A DNA stretch of 64,000 nt from Pseudomonas sp. PSKL.D1 (GCF_028898945.1 NZ_CP118607.1:1240001-1304000); one strand, 5' to 3'. Shown: positions 1-8,402, counted from the stretch's first letter. Translations and numbers: made by a program. Notes: a model not told the origin generated them from the letters alone.

Positions 1-676
1 TCAGTGACAGCTCTTTGCGGCTGATGAGATTCCTGGTCTGGGCGGAGAGCGGCACAACCGGGCAAACAAAATCTGCCTCGCGGAGCAGATGCTCCTGGGG
101 AACGTACCGTGCATCAAGTTCCTTTTCCAGCTCAGGTTTACGGCTGTTGCCAGAATATAGGATTTCCATTCCGAACCCGAAGCGCCCTCGGCGGGCGATG
201 GCTGCACCAATTTTTCCGAGTCCGATAATGCCTAGGGTCTTGCCATGGACGTCACAGCCGAAAGCCGACTCGTCGATGGTTTTGCTCCATGACCCAGACT
301 TTGTCCATGCATCCAGCTCTGGAATGCGCCTAGCAGTGGCCAGAATCAAGGCGAGCGCCAGGTCTGCTGTTGTCTCATTCAGAACGTCCGGAGTGTTGGT
401 TAGCATGATCCCGCGACGGTTGAGGTAGGCCAGATCATAGTTGTCGTACCCCACGGAGATACTGGAAATGATTTCCAGATTTTCTGCTGCCTCTAGGTCT
501 CTCTCGCCAAACTTACGATTCCCTCCGATCAGTCCATGCGCCTTCGGTAGCGCGGCCTGGAATTGTGCGTCGAGGTCTCCCTCCTTGGGATCAAGCACGA
601 TGATGTTGAACTGGTCAGCATAAGGTGCGAGCAGGCTTGGGTGAACACGGCTAAATGCGAGAATCGTCTTTTTCAT
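1..676 (-). CDS. D-isomer-specific 2-hydroxyacid dehydrogenase, C-terminus cut by window edge
   Basis: The reading frame starts at the ATG at 676 (MKKTILAFSRVHPSL) and runs off the left edge after 225 codons; the family usually has about 310-330 residues. The N-terminal catalytic half-domain is followed by a Rossmann segment with the NAD(P)-binding glycine motif GLGKIG near residue 150. The segment GYDNYDLAYLNRRGIMLTNT is typical of glyoxylate, hydroxypyruvate and 2-ketogluconate reductases. It is the last visible gene of a co-directional cluster with D-tartrate dehydratase and an oxaloacetate decarboxylase-like enzyme, so it may handle a related 2-keto or 2-hydroxy acid. The substrate is not determinable here because the catalytic Glu and His lie outside the window. 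Confidence 0.85.
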   Translation of the reverse strand, partial: MKKTILAFSRVHPSLLAPYADQFNIIVLDPKEGDLDAQFQAALPKAHGLIGGNRKFGERDLEAAENLEIISSISVGYDNYDLAYLNRRGIMLTNTPDVLNETTADLALALILATARRIPELDAWTKSGSWSKTIDESAFGCDVHGKTLGIIGLGKIGAAIARRGRFGFGMEILYSGNSRKPELEKELDARYVPQEHLLREADFVCPVVPLSAQTRNLISRKELSL

Positions 677-698
677 AACCCTGTATAACCTTATTTAC

Positions 699-1571
699 TT
701 AGTTAAAGCCGCCTTCGGCTTTGAGATAGAGGTCCGCCAACCGCTGGTATTTGTCTGAAAGGGAGTACTTAGCAACCAGTTGGTTGGGAGAGAGTTGGGA
801 AGGATCGTGCTCAGATTCGGCGCATAATGCTTCGTATGTAGCTTGAAGAGCAGCGAAATAGGGTTTGTGACCATTTACGACAATCCGTACGTTTGCGGCG
901 CTCAGCTTTTCGGCATCTGCAAGTTCTGGATTGCCGTAGTTAATCAGCATAATTGGCAGCGACAAATGCGATGTGAGCGCTTCCAGGTGCAGGAAATCGG
1001 TCACTCCCACAAAGCAAATCGCATCGGCCCCTGCCTTTTGATAAGCAGTGGTCCTAGCGATGGAGTCACTCAGTGAAGTAGCGCCGGCGTGTGTACGCGC
1101 AATGATGCTGAGAGACTCGTCGGTTCGAGCAAGCCTTGCCGCGTAAATCTTGCTCGCAGCTTCATCGAGGCTGATCAGATGCGTTGATGGCTGGTTAAAT
1201 TTTGCGGGGAGGTGAGTGTCCTCCAGGGTCAGCGCTGCCACGCCTACCTTCTGTAACTCACTCACGGTGCGCATCACATTGAGGGAATTTCCATAACCAT
1301 GATCAGCATCCGCAATGACCGGAATTTGACTAGCACGGCCTAGCCTCGATGCTTGCTCAGCAAACTCATCCAGGGTGATCAGCGTGATGTCTGGTGCGCC
1401 GAGTACTTGGAGCGAGGCGACAGACCCTCCAAGAATGCCAACCTCAAAGCCCAAGTCAGCTGCCATTCGTACGGAGATCGGATCGAACACAGAAGCAGCG
1501 AACTTGCACGATTGGCCTTGCAAAATAGCGCGGAAGTCGCTTCGGAGTTCTGGGTGAGATCGTTCGTTCAT
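699..1571 (-). CDS. Oxaloacetate decarboxylase-family protein (PEP mutase/isocitrate lyase superfamily)
   Basis: The protein has 290 residues and a TIM-barrel fold of the PEP mutase/isocitrate lyase superfamily. The segments GILGGSVASLQVLGAPD, IADADHGYGNSLNVMRTV and ALTLEDTHLPAKF match the Pseudomonas oxaloacetate decarboxylase subgroup (PA4872 type), which converts oxaloacetate to pyruvate and CO2 with Mg2+. The isocitrate lyase KKCGH loop is absent. The frame is open 22 codons further upstream, but the ATG at 1571 (MNERSHPELRSDF) has a GGGAG box in front and fits family length. It lies 66 bp downstream of the symporter. D-tartrate dehydratase from the same cluster would make its substrate. 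That pathway link is inference. Confidence 0.82.
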   Translation of the reverse strand: MNERSHPELRSDFRAILQGQSCKFAASVFDPISVRMAADLGFEVGILGGSVASLQVLGAPDITLITLDEFAEQASRLGRASQIPVIADADHGYGNSLNVMRTVSELQKVGVAALTLEDTHLPAKFNQPSTHLISLDEAASKIYAARLARTDESLSIIARTHAGATSLSDSIARTTAYQKAGADAICFVGVTDFLHLEALTSHLSLPIMLINYGNPELADAEKLSAANVRIVVNGHKPYFAALQATYEALCAESEHDPSQLSPNQLVAKYSLSDKYQRLADLYLKAEGGFN

Positions 1572-1637
1572 CTTGTAGCTCCCAAAAACGGAATGCCAGC
1601 TTTCGCGAGGGGGCGCGAAGCTGGCATCTGCGTACAC

Positions 1638-2951
1638 TTACTCTTGGATGGCGTAGGATTTGGCTTTGGTTTCGGTCTTTTCGGTCTTCAACGCCGCGAT
1701 TTCCCTCTTGGCAGTTTCGACGTCGAACGCGTTGTCCCATTTGGCGATAGCGATGGTGCCGATGCCGTTCCCAATCAGGTTGGTGACCGCCCGAGCCTCA
1801 TTGAGGAAACGGTCTATACCGAGCAGCAGAACCAGGCCGACCAGTGGGATTGAGTGAATGGTGGTCAGCGTGGCGGCCAGGGTGATGAACCCGGCTCCCG
1901 CAACCCCTGCCGAGCCTTTCGAGGTGAGCAGAAGCACGCCTAGCAAGATCATCTGATCCATAAGTGAGAGAGGCGTATTCGTTGCTTGCGCAACGAAGAT
2001 TGCGGCCATGGTCAGATAGATACAGGTGCCGTCCGCATTGAAGGTGTAACCCGTAGGGAGAACCATCCCCACGACGGATTTCTTGCAACCCAGCTTTTCA
2101 AGTTTTGCCATCATGCGTGGCAGTACGGCCTCGGTTGAGCAGGTGCCCAGCGTGACCAGGATTTCATCCTTGAAGTAGCGAAGAAATTGCATCAGCGGCA
2201 GGCCAGACCAGCGAGCGACAGCCCCCAGAATGACCACGATGAACACCAGAGTTGTGACGTACAGCGCTACGAGCAACTGACCAAGCGACAGCAGCGTACC
2301 CACACCATATTTGCCGATGGTGAACGCCATACCTGCACCCGCACCGAGAGGGGCGAGCCGCATGACCATAGCGACGATCTTGAATAGGCCATGCAGGAAA
2401 AGATCAATGATATTGATCAGAGGCTTGCTGGTCGGCCCCATCTGAACCAGAGCAACCCCCATCAGTACCGACAACAGAATCACCTGGAGCATGGAGCCTT
2501 TGGCGAAGGCATCTATGAAGGTGTTGGGGATGATGTTCAGCAAGAAATCAACCGTGCCACCCTGTTCCTGAGCCGCGTGGCTGTATTTTCCGATGGCACT
2601 GCCGTCTAGGGTGCTCGCGTTGATGTTCATTCCAACGCCTGGCTTCACGATGTTGACAACGACCAAGCCGATGACTAAAGCAATCGTGGACAGGATTTCA
2701 AAATAAATTAATGCTTTGACACCAATGCGACCCACTTCCTTAATGTCACCCATCTTCGCTATGCCGACGACTACGGTGCCGAAGATGATCGGAGCCAACA
2801 GCATCTTAATAAGCTTGATGAAGCCATCGGCGAAAGGCTGTAGCTTGGCGCCGATATCGGGTTCCAGGTAGCCGATTATTCCACCGATCACGATGCCGAT
2901 CAGTACCTGAACATAAAGCTGGCTATACCAGCGGGATTTGGACGTTTCCAC
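1638..2951 (-). CDS. Dicarboxylate:cation symporter, DctA-like (DAACS family)
   Basis: The protein has 437 residues, with the usual length and hydrophobic pattern of DAACS inner-membrane symporters for C4-dicarboxylates. N-terminal membrane segments begin at YSQLYVQVLIGIVIGG. The family signatures PLGAGAGMAFTIGKYG, the substrate-binding hairpin TLGTCSTEAVLPRMM and the NADGTCIYLTMAAIF segment are all present. A short charged cytoplasmic tail ends the protein. The start is a GTG at 2951 with GAGGTG in front. It is co-directional with tarD upstream and the decarboxylase downstream, so D-tartrate is the likely cargo. General C4-dicarboxylate uptake is the alternative. Confidence 0.88.
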   Translation of the reverse strand: METSKSRWYSQLYVQVLIGIVIGGIIGYLEPDIGAKLQPFADGFIKLIKMLLAPIIFGTVVVGIAKMGDIKEVGRIGVKALIYFEILSTIALVIGLVVVNIVKPGVGMNINASTLDGSAIGKYSHAAQEQGGTVDFLLNIIPNTFIDAFAKGSMLQVILLSVLMGVALVQMGPTSKPLINIIDLFLHGLFKIVAMVMRLAPLGAGAGMAFTIGKYGVGTLLSLGQLLVALYVTTLVFIVVILGAVARWSGLPLMQFLRYFKDEILVTLGTCSTEAVLPRMMAKLEKLGCKKSVVGMVLPTGYTFNADGTCIYLTMAAIFVAQATNTPLSLMDQMILLGVLLLTSKGSAGVAGAGFITLAATLTTIHSIPLVGLVLLLGIDRFLNEARAVTNLIGNGIGTIAIAKWDNAFDVETAKREIAALKTEKTETKAKSYAIQE

Positions 2952-3017
2952 GAGCGCACCTCATTTTATTTTTGTGATCGGCTGTGTGGTCAGGCGTCGA
3001 CATGCGACGCTTGTAAT

Positions 3018-3046
3018 GCAGCTGCCTTGGAACACAAGGCAGCTGC
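3018..3046. other. Perfect 12-bp stem-loop between tarD and the symporter gene
   Basis: GCAGCTGCCTTG at 3018-3029 is repeated as its exact reverse complement at 3035-3046, leaving a 5-base loop. It follows the tarD stop codon by 9 bases in the direction of transcription and precedes the symporter start by about 65 bases. No T-run follows, so it is more likely an intercistronic attenuating or mRNA-stabilising hairpin than a full terminator. Confidence 0.6.
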
Positions 3047-3055
3047 TGGCTTGGA

Positions 3056-4225
3056 TCAGCCTTCGCCCAGCTCGCGCATCACTTTGTACAGTGCGGATTT
3101 CGCTTCGAAGCCTACGCCTGGAATATCCGGCAGGCCTACATAGCCGTTCTCGACGCGAATGCCATCCGCGAAGCCACCGAAAGGCTGGAACACATCTGGG
3201 TAGGATTCGTTACCGCCAAGATGCAGGCCTGCTGCGATGTTCAGAGACATTTGGTGGCCGCCGTGGGGCACGACGCGGCGAGAAGACCAGCCCATTTCTT
3301 CCATGACTTTCAGTGTGCGCATGTACTCGACCAACCCGTACGACAGGGCGCAGTCGAACTGTACGTAGTCACGGTCCGAGCGCATGCCGCCATGGCGAAG
3401 CAGGTTGCGCGCGTCCTGGTGCGAGAACAGGTTTTCACCTGTCGCCATTGGCAGGTCGTAGTGATTGGCCAGCTCGGCTTGAAGTGCGTAATCCAGCGGG
3501 TCGCCTGCCTCTTCGTACCAGAACAGGTTATAGGGCTTGAGAGCCTCGGCATACGCAATGGCAGTTTGCTGATCGAAGCGACCGTTGGCGTCGACTGCCA
3601 GGCGACGACCATCGCCAACGACTTTGATGACAGCTTCGATGCGACGGATGTCATCGGCAAGAGGTGCGGCACCGATCTTCATCTTGACGACGTCATAACC
3701 ACGATCCAGGTAGCCGCGCATCTCATCTTGCAGCTTGGTATCGTCCTTGCCGGGGTAGTAGTAACCACCAGCCGCGTACACCCATACCTTGTCGTCGGCT
3801 TTGCCGCCACGATAGCGGTCGGCCAGGAGGCGATAAAGCGGCTTACCCTCGATTTTGGCTACGGCATCCCAGACAGCCATGTCGATAGTGCCGACGGCCA
3901 CCGAGCGCTCACCGTGGCCACCCGGCTTCTCGTTGGTCATCAGGGTTTTCCAGATGGCGAACGGGTCGAGGTTGTTATGTTCCTTATCGATCAGCGACTC
4001 AGGGTCAGCTTCAGTGATTCGAGCCAGGAAGCGATCACGCATCAGCGCGCCTTGACCATAGCGACCGTTGGAGTTGAAGCCGTAGCCAATCACTGGCTTG
4101 CCATCACGGATGACATCAGTCACAACCGCTACGACAGAGCAGGTCATTTTGGAGAAATCGATGTAGGCGTTGGCAATTGGCGAGGCAATGGAAACGGTCT
4201 TTTCGCGGATGTCGACGATACGCAT
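3056..4225 (-). CDS. tarD: D(-)-tartrate dehydratase, enolase superfamily
   Basis: The protein has 389 residues, the same length as I recall for the characterised Bradyrhizobium D-tartrate dehydratase, and resembles it throughout. The substrate-capping N-terminus contains NAYIDFSKM and GYGFNSNGRYGQG. The barrel carries the KxK motif K181-M-K183, the presumed metal ligands D212, E238 and E264, and the general acid/base H321 in PHGGHQ; each is one residue off the Bradyrhizobium numbering as I recall it. The enzyme dehydrates D-tartrate to oxaloacetate. The ATG at 4225 has AGGAG six bases upstream. It is first in the cluster and divergent from a LysR gene across 99 bp, the usual arrangement for inducer-controlled catabolic genes. 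Confidence 0.9.
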   Translation of the reverse strand: MRIVDIREKTVSIASPIANAYIDFSKMTCSVVAVVTDVIRDGKPVIGYGFNSNGRYGQGALMRDRFLARITEADPESLIDKEHNNLDPFAIWKTLMTNEKPGGHGERSVAVGTIDMAVWDAVAKIEGKPLYRLLADRYRGGKADDKVWVYAAGGYYYPGKDDTKLQDEMRGYLDRGYDVVKMKIGAAPLADDIRRIEAVIKVVGDGRRLAVDANGRFDQQTAIAYAEALKPYNLFWYEEAGDPLDYALQAELANHYDLPMATGENLFSHQDARNLLRHGGMRSDRDYVQFDCALSYGLVEYMRTLKVMEEMGWSSRRVVPHGGHQMSLNIAAGLHLGGNESYPDVFQPFGGFADGIRVENGYVGLPDIPGVGFEAKSALYKVMRELGEG

Positions 4226-4324
4226 GTTGCGCTCCTCTTGTTGTTGGTGGCTTCAAATTAGGCCTGGTAACGAGGTCCGCCCAATGCTATTAATGCAGGC
4301 CCCCATGCTGAAACGGCATTGCCC

Positions 4325-5200
4325 ATGGAACTGGTCTGGCTTGAGGATTTCATCGCACTGGCGGAGCACGGAAGCTTCGTTCGAGCTGCCGATGCGCGCC
4401 ATGTAACTCAACCTGCTTTTAGCCGCAGGATAAGGTCGTTCGAGAGTTGGATCGGTGTCGAGCTGTTCACGCGCACACCTCAGGGTGCAAACTTGACGGA
4501 TGCGGGGAAGCACATTCTTCCGAGTGTTCTGGATGAGGTGAGTAGGATTTATCGAATCCGCTCAGAGGCTCAGGAGCTTGCTGGGAAGGCAGCCAAGGTC
4601 CTGCAATTCGCAGCTACTCACTCGCTATCATTTACATTCTTTCCCAGGTGGATCAGGGCCGCTGAGCGTGGGGCGCCCATTGAAGCCGTCCGGCTTCACT
4701 CCGACAGTATGGCCAGTTGTGAACAGATGCTGGTTCATGGGCAAGTGCAGTTCCTGCTTTGCCACCGTCATCCTGAAGTACCGCCTCTGCTACCGCATGA
4801 CCAATACATCAGCAAAAAGGTGGGGGACGATATTCTGATTCCTCTCGCCAGCCCAGTGCTTGATTTTTCAGCCGAAGAAACGTCGATGCCTTATCTCGCC
4901 TACACGGAAGAGTCGGGCCTTGGGCGAATCGTGAGGCATCGCTTGCAAGGTAAGGACGAGTATCTTCATCTCAAACCTCATTTCAGCAGCCATTTGGCTG
5001 CCGTGTTGACATCAATGGCCCTTGAGGGAAAAGGCATTGCGTGGCTCCCTAAAAGTTTGACCGAGCAGGAAGTCCTTGATGGTAGATTGATAAGGGCGCT
5101 CGACGAAAGTTGGGATATTCCGCTCGATATAAATCTCACGCGTCCTACTGCACCTATCAATACATCTGCTGAGACATTTTGGACCAGTCTGAAAGATTGA
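4325..5200 (+). CDS. LysR-family transcriptional regulator, probable regulator of the tartrate cluster
   Basis: The protein has 291 residues. The N-terminal winged helix-turn-helix reads FIALAEHGSFVRAADARHVTQPAFSRRIRSFESWIG-type (residues about 5-50) and is followed by a LysR substrate-binding domain. A TTG two codons upstream could also start translation, but the ATG at 4325 gives the normal LysR N-terminus. It is transcribed divergently from tarD. The 99-bp gap contains the AT-rich near-palindrome TGCTATTAATGCA, a possible binding site. Control of the tartrate genes is inferred from position only. Confidence 0.88.
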   Translation: MELVWLEDFIALAEHGSFVRAADARHVTQPAFSRRIRSFESWIGVELFTRTPQGANLTDAGKHILPSVLDEVSRIYRIRSEAQELAGKAAKVLQFAATHSLSFTFFPRWIRAAERGAPIEAVRLHSDSMASCEQMLVHGQVQFLLCHRHPEVPPLLPHDQYISKKVGDDILIPLASPVLDFSAEETSMPYLAYTEESGLGRIVRHRLQGKDEYLHLKPHFSSHLAAVLTSMALEGKGIAWLPKSLTEQEVLDGRLIRALDESWDIPLDINLTRPTAPINTSAETFWTSLKD

Positions 5201-5210
5201 TAGCTTACAA

Positions 5211-5245
5211 ATAGATGGCTTCGGTATCACCGAGAGGCCATCTAT
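5211..5245. terminator. Imperfect hairpin between convergent LysR and PEBP-like genes
   Basis: ATAGATGGC at 5211-5219 pairs with GCCATCTAT at 5237-5245. The inner TTCGGT/ACCGAG continues the stem with a small bulge. It lies between two convergent genes, 10 bases past the LysR stop and 26 bases past the other stop. There is no clean T-run, so the terminator role is tentative. Confidence 0.4.
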
Positions 5246-5271
5246 GGCCGTTAAAGCAAGCTTTCTTTAAA

Positions 5272-5841
5272 CTACCGGTAAAGACCAACGATTGACTGAC
5301 CAAGTAAGGTGTGACCTTTCAATTCCTTCAAAAGTGCATCTCGTGTGAGGCCGATAGCTAGTTTTCCTGGTTCAATCGTTGTAGCAACTACTGTCAATGT
5401 ATAGTGATGAGAGTTCTCGTCAGGCTGTGCACAAAGTCCTCGGTAAGCAGATTGCCCCATGGTGTTCAGCCCTACAGTGTAGCTACCGTCCAATTGATCT
5501 TTCAGGCCCTCATTCAACTGAGTGACTGTAGCGGGAATGTTGTATACCACCCAGTGAGAGGTTCCTGTGCCTTTTTGGCCATCCGGATCGGTAACGAATA
5601 CCGCCAAAGATTTCGTACCTTCAGGCAGGTGTTTCCACTGAACGTGCGGGGAAAGGCCCTGGCCGCTACCACATTGTTCATCAGTTCCTGCATGGCGAGC
5701 GGAAATTTTCTCTCCATCTTTAAAAGAAGTACTCTCGATAGAGAACTTATCAGCTAGTGCTCCACCGGAAAATAATAATGTCGACAAAAGCGAGGTCTGT
5801 AAGAAAAACTTCGAAAGAATTGTATCTCTATTGGTTGGCAT
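5272..5841 (-). CDS. Periplasmic YbhB/YbcL-family (PEBP-like) protein
   Basis: The protein has 189 residues with an N-terminal signal peptide (hydrophobic stretch about residues 10-28, cleavage near GGALA-DKF). The body is a phosphatidylethanolamine-binding-protein fold: SPHVQWKHLPEGTKSLAVFVTDPDG, then SHWVVYNIPATV, then YRGLCAQPDENSHHYTLTV. These are the conserved anion-pocket segments of bacterial PEBP proteins. The biochemical role of the bacterial family is largely unknown. It stands alone, with AT-rich non-coding DNA upstream. Base composition is lower in GC than the core genes, in keeping with the accessory region. Confidence 0.85.
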   Translation of the reverse strand: MPTNRDTILSKFFLQTSLLSTLLFSGGALADKFSIESTSFKDGEKISARHAGTDEQCGSGQGLSPHVQWKHLPEGTKSLAVFVTDPDGQKGTGTSHWVVYNIPATVTQLNEGLKDQLDGSYTVGLNTMGQSAYRGLCAQPDENSHHYTLTVVATTIEPGKLAIGLTRDALLKELKGHTLLGQSIVGLYR

Positions 5842-6717
5842 TGCATTAGCCTTCTGTTTGGGTGATGGTTCTCTAGGTTGCTGGCTACAAGGGGTTTTAA
5901 ATAAAGGACAACCCTATCGTTGGTAAACCCTTGGATCGTATTGTTTGCTGAGCAAGCTGAGGTGGGGTAGTGATATGGCCATTCGTCTATCCTCTCGTTA
6001 GTTAATGAGTCGTCAAGGCGTCAAGTTATTGGGAGAGCGAAATATCGCTGGGGTGGTTTATCGATGATTGCATGTAAAATCTATTTTGTTGTTCACGATC
6101 CGTGTAGTGATGATTCACGATATGGCGTGTATGACAGCTCTCTGAGGAATATCGGTTAGTGGCTTCGCATGCAAGTTGTTGTCTGCTCTGGGGATTGGTT
6201 TCTACAAGCGAATTTGTCTGACGATATAAATATATATTCAGCAACACATTTGGTTTTGTCTTTGGTGCTGCTGATGCGTGCGCAAACAAGCCCGTGGGTA
6301 TATCATTGCCACTATTTCTGAGGGGGTTAAGTAATCCTCAAGCGACTACGAGGAGAGGGGTTCAAGTCAAATCTTCTAAATTTCCCGTAAGAATGTTTGC
6401 AAGAAATATATGTAGGAAGTTTCTGTCTTTCAAGAATGCAGCACGTCGTTCGCAATCCTATGGGGATGATATGTTTCAAAAATTACTATTTGGAAATTAC
6501 TTCTAGAAAGAATAATAATGTTAATGCCTAGTTGCCTCTTGGTGAGTTCTGAACTGTGCATGAGGATTTAATGGTTTTTGAGATATAAGTATCCCTATCA
6601 ATAAAAACTATTCGAGACTCAAGCTTCACCGACTTCGCTCCAGTTTATTCAGCCCGTTATGCATGACCAGCCCAGCGGGCTGAGATTCTGGAAAGGGGCA
6701 TCTAGGGCGAAAATGGT
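5842..6717. other. AT-rich stretch without a convincing gene
   Basis: Some lines here, for example near 6420, are about 40% GC. Short open frames (6026-6289 on minus, 6294-6506 on plus) lack ribosome-binding sites and recognisable protein sequence. A short hairpin CAGCCC/GGGCTG occurs near 6660-6676, shortly past the stop of the minus-strand gene at 6718. I see no tRNA, integrase or insertion sequence. It probably belongs to the inserted DNA that ends near 8170. Confidence 0.5.
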
Positions 6718-7752
6718 TTAGATGACTATCGAGAAGGTTGTGGTTTTCTCGAAATAGTGATTGGACGCAATTTTTTTGATGTAGTAGTCATCTAAAAAGT
6801 TAGATAGATCTTCGGATGTGATGGTCCTTTCTTCAAGTGGGTATCTAGTAAAAAGATCGTACATTTTTCTAATGGCATTCAAGGATGGGTCTGTTTTTTC
6901 TAGATGAGTTAGCAGTTTTTGAATAAACAGTCCGAGATAGCTGTCTGCCGGTTTTATCTCATCTCGGTCATGAAATTCGTAGGTCCTGTTGAATGTCATG
7001 TCCATGGGCGCGTCGTCTACGTCGTAGCAGAAAATAGTGCGCGTTCCCGTGAGGCAGAAATTATCAATTGATAATACTGAGTCCACCATGCTTAAGGATG
7101 TAGTATCTCCGGCCGAATGCCTAACTAATGCGTCGAGAACTGACTCGTGAGCCGATTTGAATTTATTTTCGATGTCACATGAGAGGGCGAGTACTCCATA
7201 GAAGACCGGAATCTCGGTGATGGGGTCTTTGGCATTGCCAGAGGCTAAGTCATTAAGCCGCCTAGCGGTAGAAACAGCTTCCTTAATGTCATCTAGACGA
7301 AGGCTTAGCTTGCATTCAAAAGCCGCGACAACTGAGTCTATTGGGTAAATTTTACTCTTGAGTAAGTGTACTGGGTAGTTTTCATTTAGTACCAAGATGT
7401 CTATCTGAGGCGATATTACTGGGCCAATACCGCCAATGACACCTTTCACTACAATATTGTACTTAGGTAGTAATAGCCGCAGTAGATCAGCCCAGCATTC
7501 TTCAGCGGCATCACCGGCAGTCCCATTATCGAAGCCAGTAAAAATTGACTTTATTCGTGGGCGATCTGCACTTAATCTGCGTTGTTGTTCCATTGTGGTC
7601 TGATATAGCATTTTTTCGTCTGGTTGCCAGCTATCTCGTGCTCGGCTAATCAACGAAAGCATTCCCTTCCTATAACTCTCCTCGCCGATCATTTCTCGGA
7701 AGCATCGAAGATGTAAAGTATTGATGATCCAGTCAGAGCTGTGGGGGCGCAT
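6718..7752 (-). CDS. DUF6602-like protein with PD-(D/E)XK nuclease-like core
   Basis: The protein has 344 residues and is encoded by strikingly AT-rich DNA (about one third GC in places). Residues about 78-150 hold a conserved block: GDAAEECWADLLRLLLP, then KGVIGGIGPVISPQIDILVLN, then SVVAAFECKLSL. The order Glu, then Asp in QIDILV, then E-C-K matches a PD-(D/E)XK nuclease fold and the DUF6602 family. The C-terminal third has no recognised domain. The ATG at 7752 has AGGA in front. It stands alone, close to an insertion junction. A role in phage defence or nucleic-acid processing is plausible but not shown by the sequence. Confidence 0.65.
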   Translation of the reverse strand: MRPHSSDWIINTLHLRCFREMIGEESYRKGMLSLISRARDSWQPDEKMLYQTTMEQQRRLSADRPRIKSIFTGFDNGTAGDAAEECWADLLRLLLPKYNIVVKGVIGGIGPVISPQIDILVLNENYPVHLLKSKIYPIDSVVAAFECKLSLRLDDIKEAVSTARRLNDLASGNAKDPITEIPVFYGVLALSCDIENKFKSAHESVLDALVRHSAGDTTSLSMVDSVLSIDNFCLTGTRTIFCYDVDDAPMDMTFNRTYEFHDRDEIKPADSYLGLFIQKLLTHLEKTDPSLNAIRKMYDLFTRYPLEERTITSEDLSNFLDDYYIKKIASNHYFEKTTTFSIVI

Positions 7753-8049
7753 AGGAAATCCTGCTCAAATTTACGCTGCTGATAGCTTAAGGAATAAAAA
7801 AACTCAGTGCATTAAATTTATCACCAAACTGGCACTTTCTAAGAGGAAGTGAGCAGGCCGACTCGCCAGCGTGGCCACCGCTGGTTGGCTTTAGCCTGCG
7901 TCAACCGGGCTGTTGTGGAGGTCGAGCTTGGAGAATGGCACTGGGAGCGGGATCGAGCTGAGGGCTCGAAACGAATGATAATTCTCGATGGTGACACACC
8001 GGAGACTAGAGGGCCTGATGTCGATCTGATTGGAGGCTCGATTTGGAGG
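7753..8049. other. Intergenic stretch beside the insertion junction
   Basis: About 300 bases between the DUF6602-like gene and the GTACTAACC repeats. The left 90 bases are AT-rich and probably hold the promoter of the minus-strand gene; the rest rises to normal GC. A GTG-started frame of 75 codons at 7849-8076 has no family resemblance and runs into the inverted repeat. It may be a remnant of deleted mobile DNA, but I cannot identify it. Confidence 0.4.
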
Positions 8050-8103
8050 AACGTACTAACCGTATCTGGCGGTTAGTACGTTTCAGTTGGTATAGTACTA
8101 ACC
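8050..8103. repeat. Three GTACTAACC 9-mers in alternating orientation, including a 12-bp perfect inverted repeat
   Basis: AACGTACTAACC at 8050-8061 is followed by its exact reverse complement at 8071-8082 with a 9-base spacer. A third copy, GTACTAACC, lies at 8095-8103. No T-run follows, so this is not an ordinary terminator. The array sits within 70-120 bases of the point where the glutamate-synthase-like gene is broken. It could be a recombinase or integrase arm site, a mobile-element end or a regulator-binding array. Confidence 0.7.
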
Positions 8104-8402
8104 TTGATCGTTCTCAAGATCCTTTTTTTATAAGGGCTGACGAAGGATAGTATGGTTAGTGATTCCAATCGAATTTCCGGGCGAATGCCTTCAACCAGGT
8201 AGCGAATGTTGCCCAGGATCGGGTAGTTGCGGCGTACGGCATGGCGTTGCTGCAGCAGGTCGAACACACCAATCAGGCTGAGTACACCCGTGGTCAGGGT
8301 GAATGGCCACAGCCATTCATGGTGCAGGAACGGCAAGCTGGCCAGGGTAGCCAGCACACAAGCGGCGAAGAAGGCATAGCGGCTGAGAAGTGACAGGCTC
8401 AT
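8073..8402 (-). pseudogene. Truncated FMN-binding glutamate synthase family gene, N-terminal 78 codons only
   Basis: The frame starts at the ATG at 8402. For 78 codons it encodes the membrane-anchored N-terminus typical of the Pseudomonas FMN-binding glutamate synthase family: LPFLHHEWLWPFTL, then QQRHAVRRNYPILGNIRYLVEGIRPEIR. Intact members continue for several hundred residues with the FMN/glutamate synthase domain. Here the match stops at codon 78 (about 8169), and a foreign tail of about 31 codons runs to a stop at 8073 inside the inverted repeat. The conserved gene has therefore been cut by insertion or deletion; the remainder may lie left of the window. Confidence 0.8.

Noticed and set aside
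6026..6506. Two short open frames in the AT-rich gap
   Set aside because: Composition is not protein-like and no start signals are visible.
7849..8076. 75-codon open frame with GTG start on plus
   Set aside because: No ribosome-binding site, no family resemblance, and its end lies inside the inverted repeat.
8050..8082. Inverted repeat as a Rho-independent terminator
   Set aside because: No T-run on either side and the spacer is not a typical loop.
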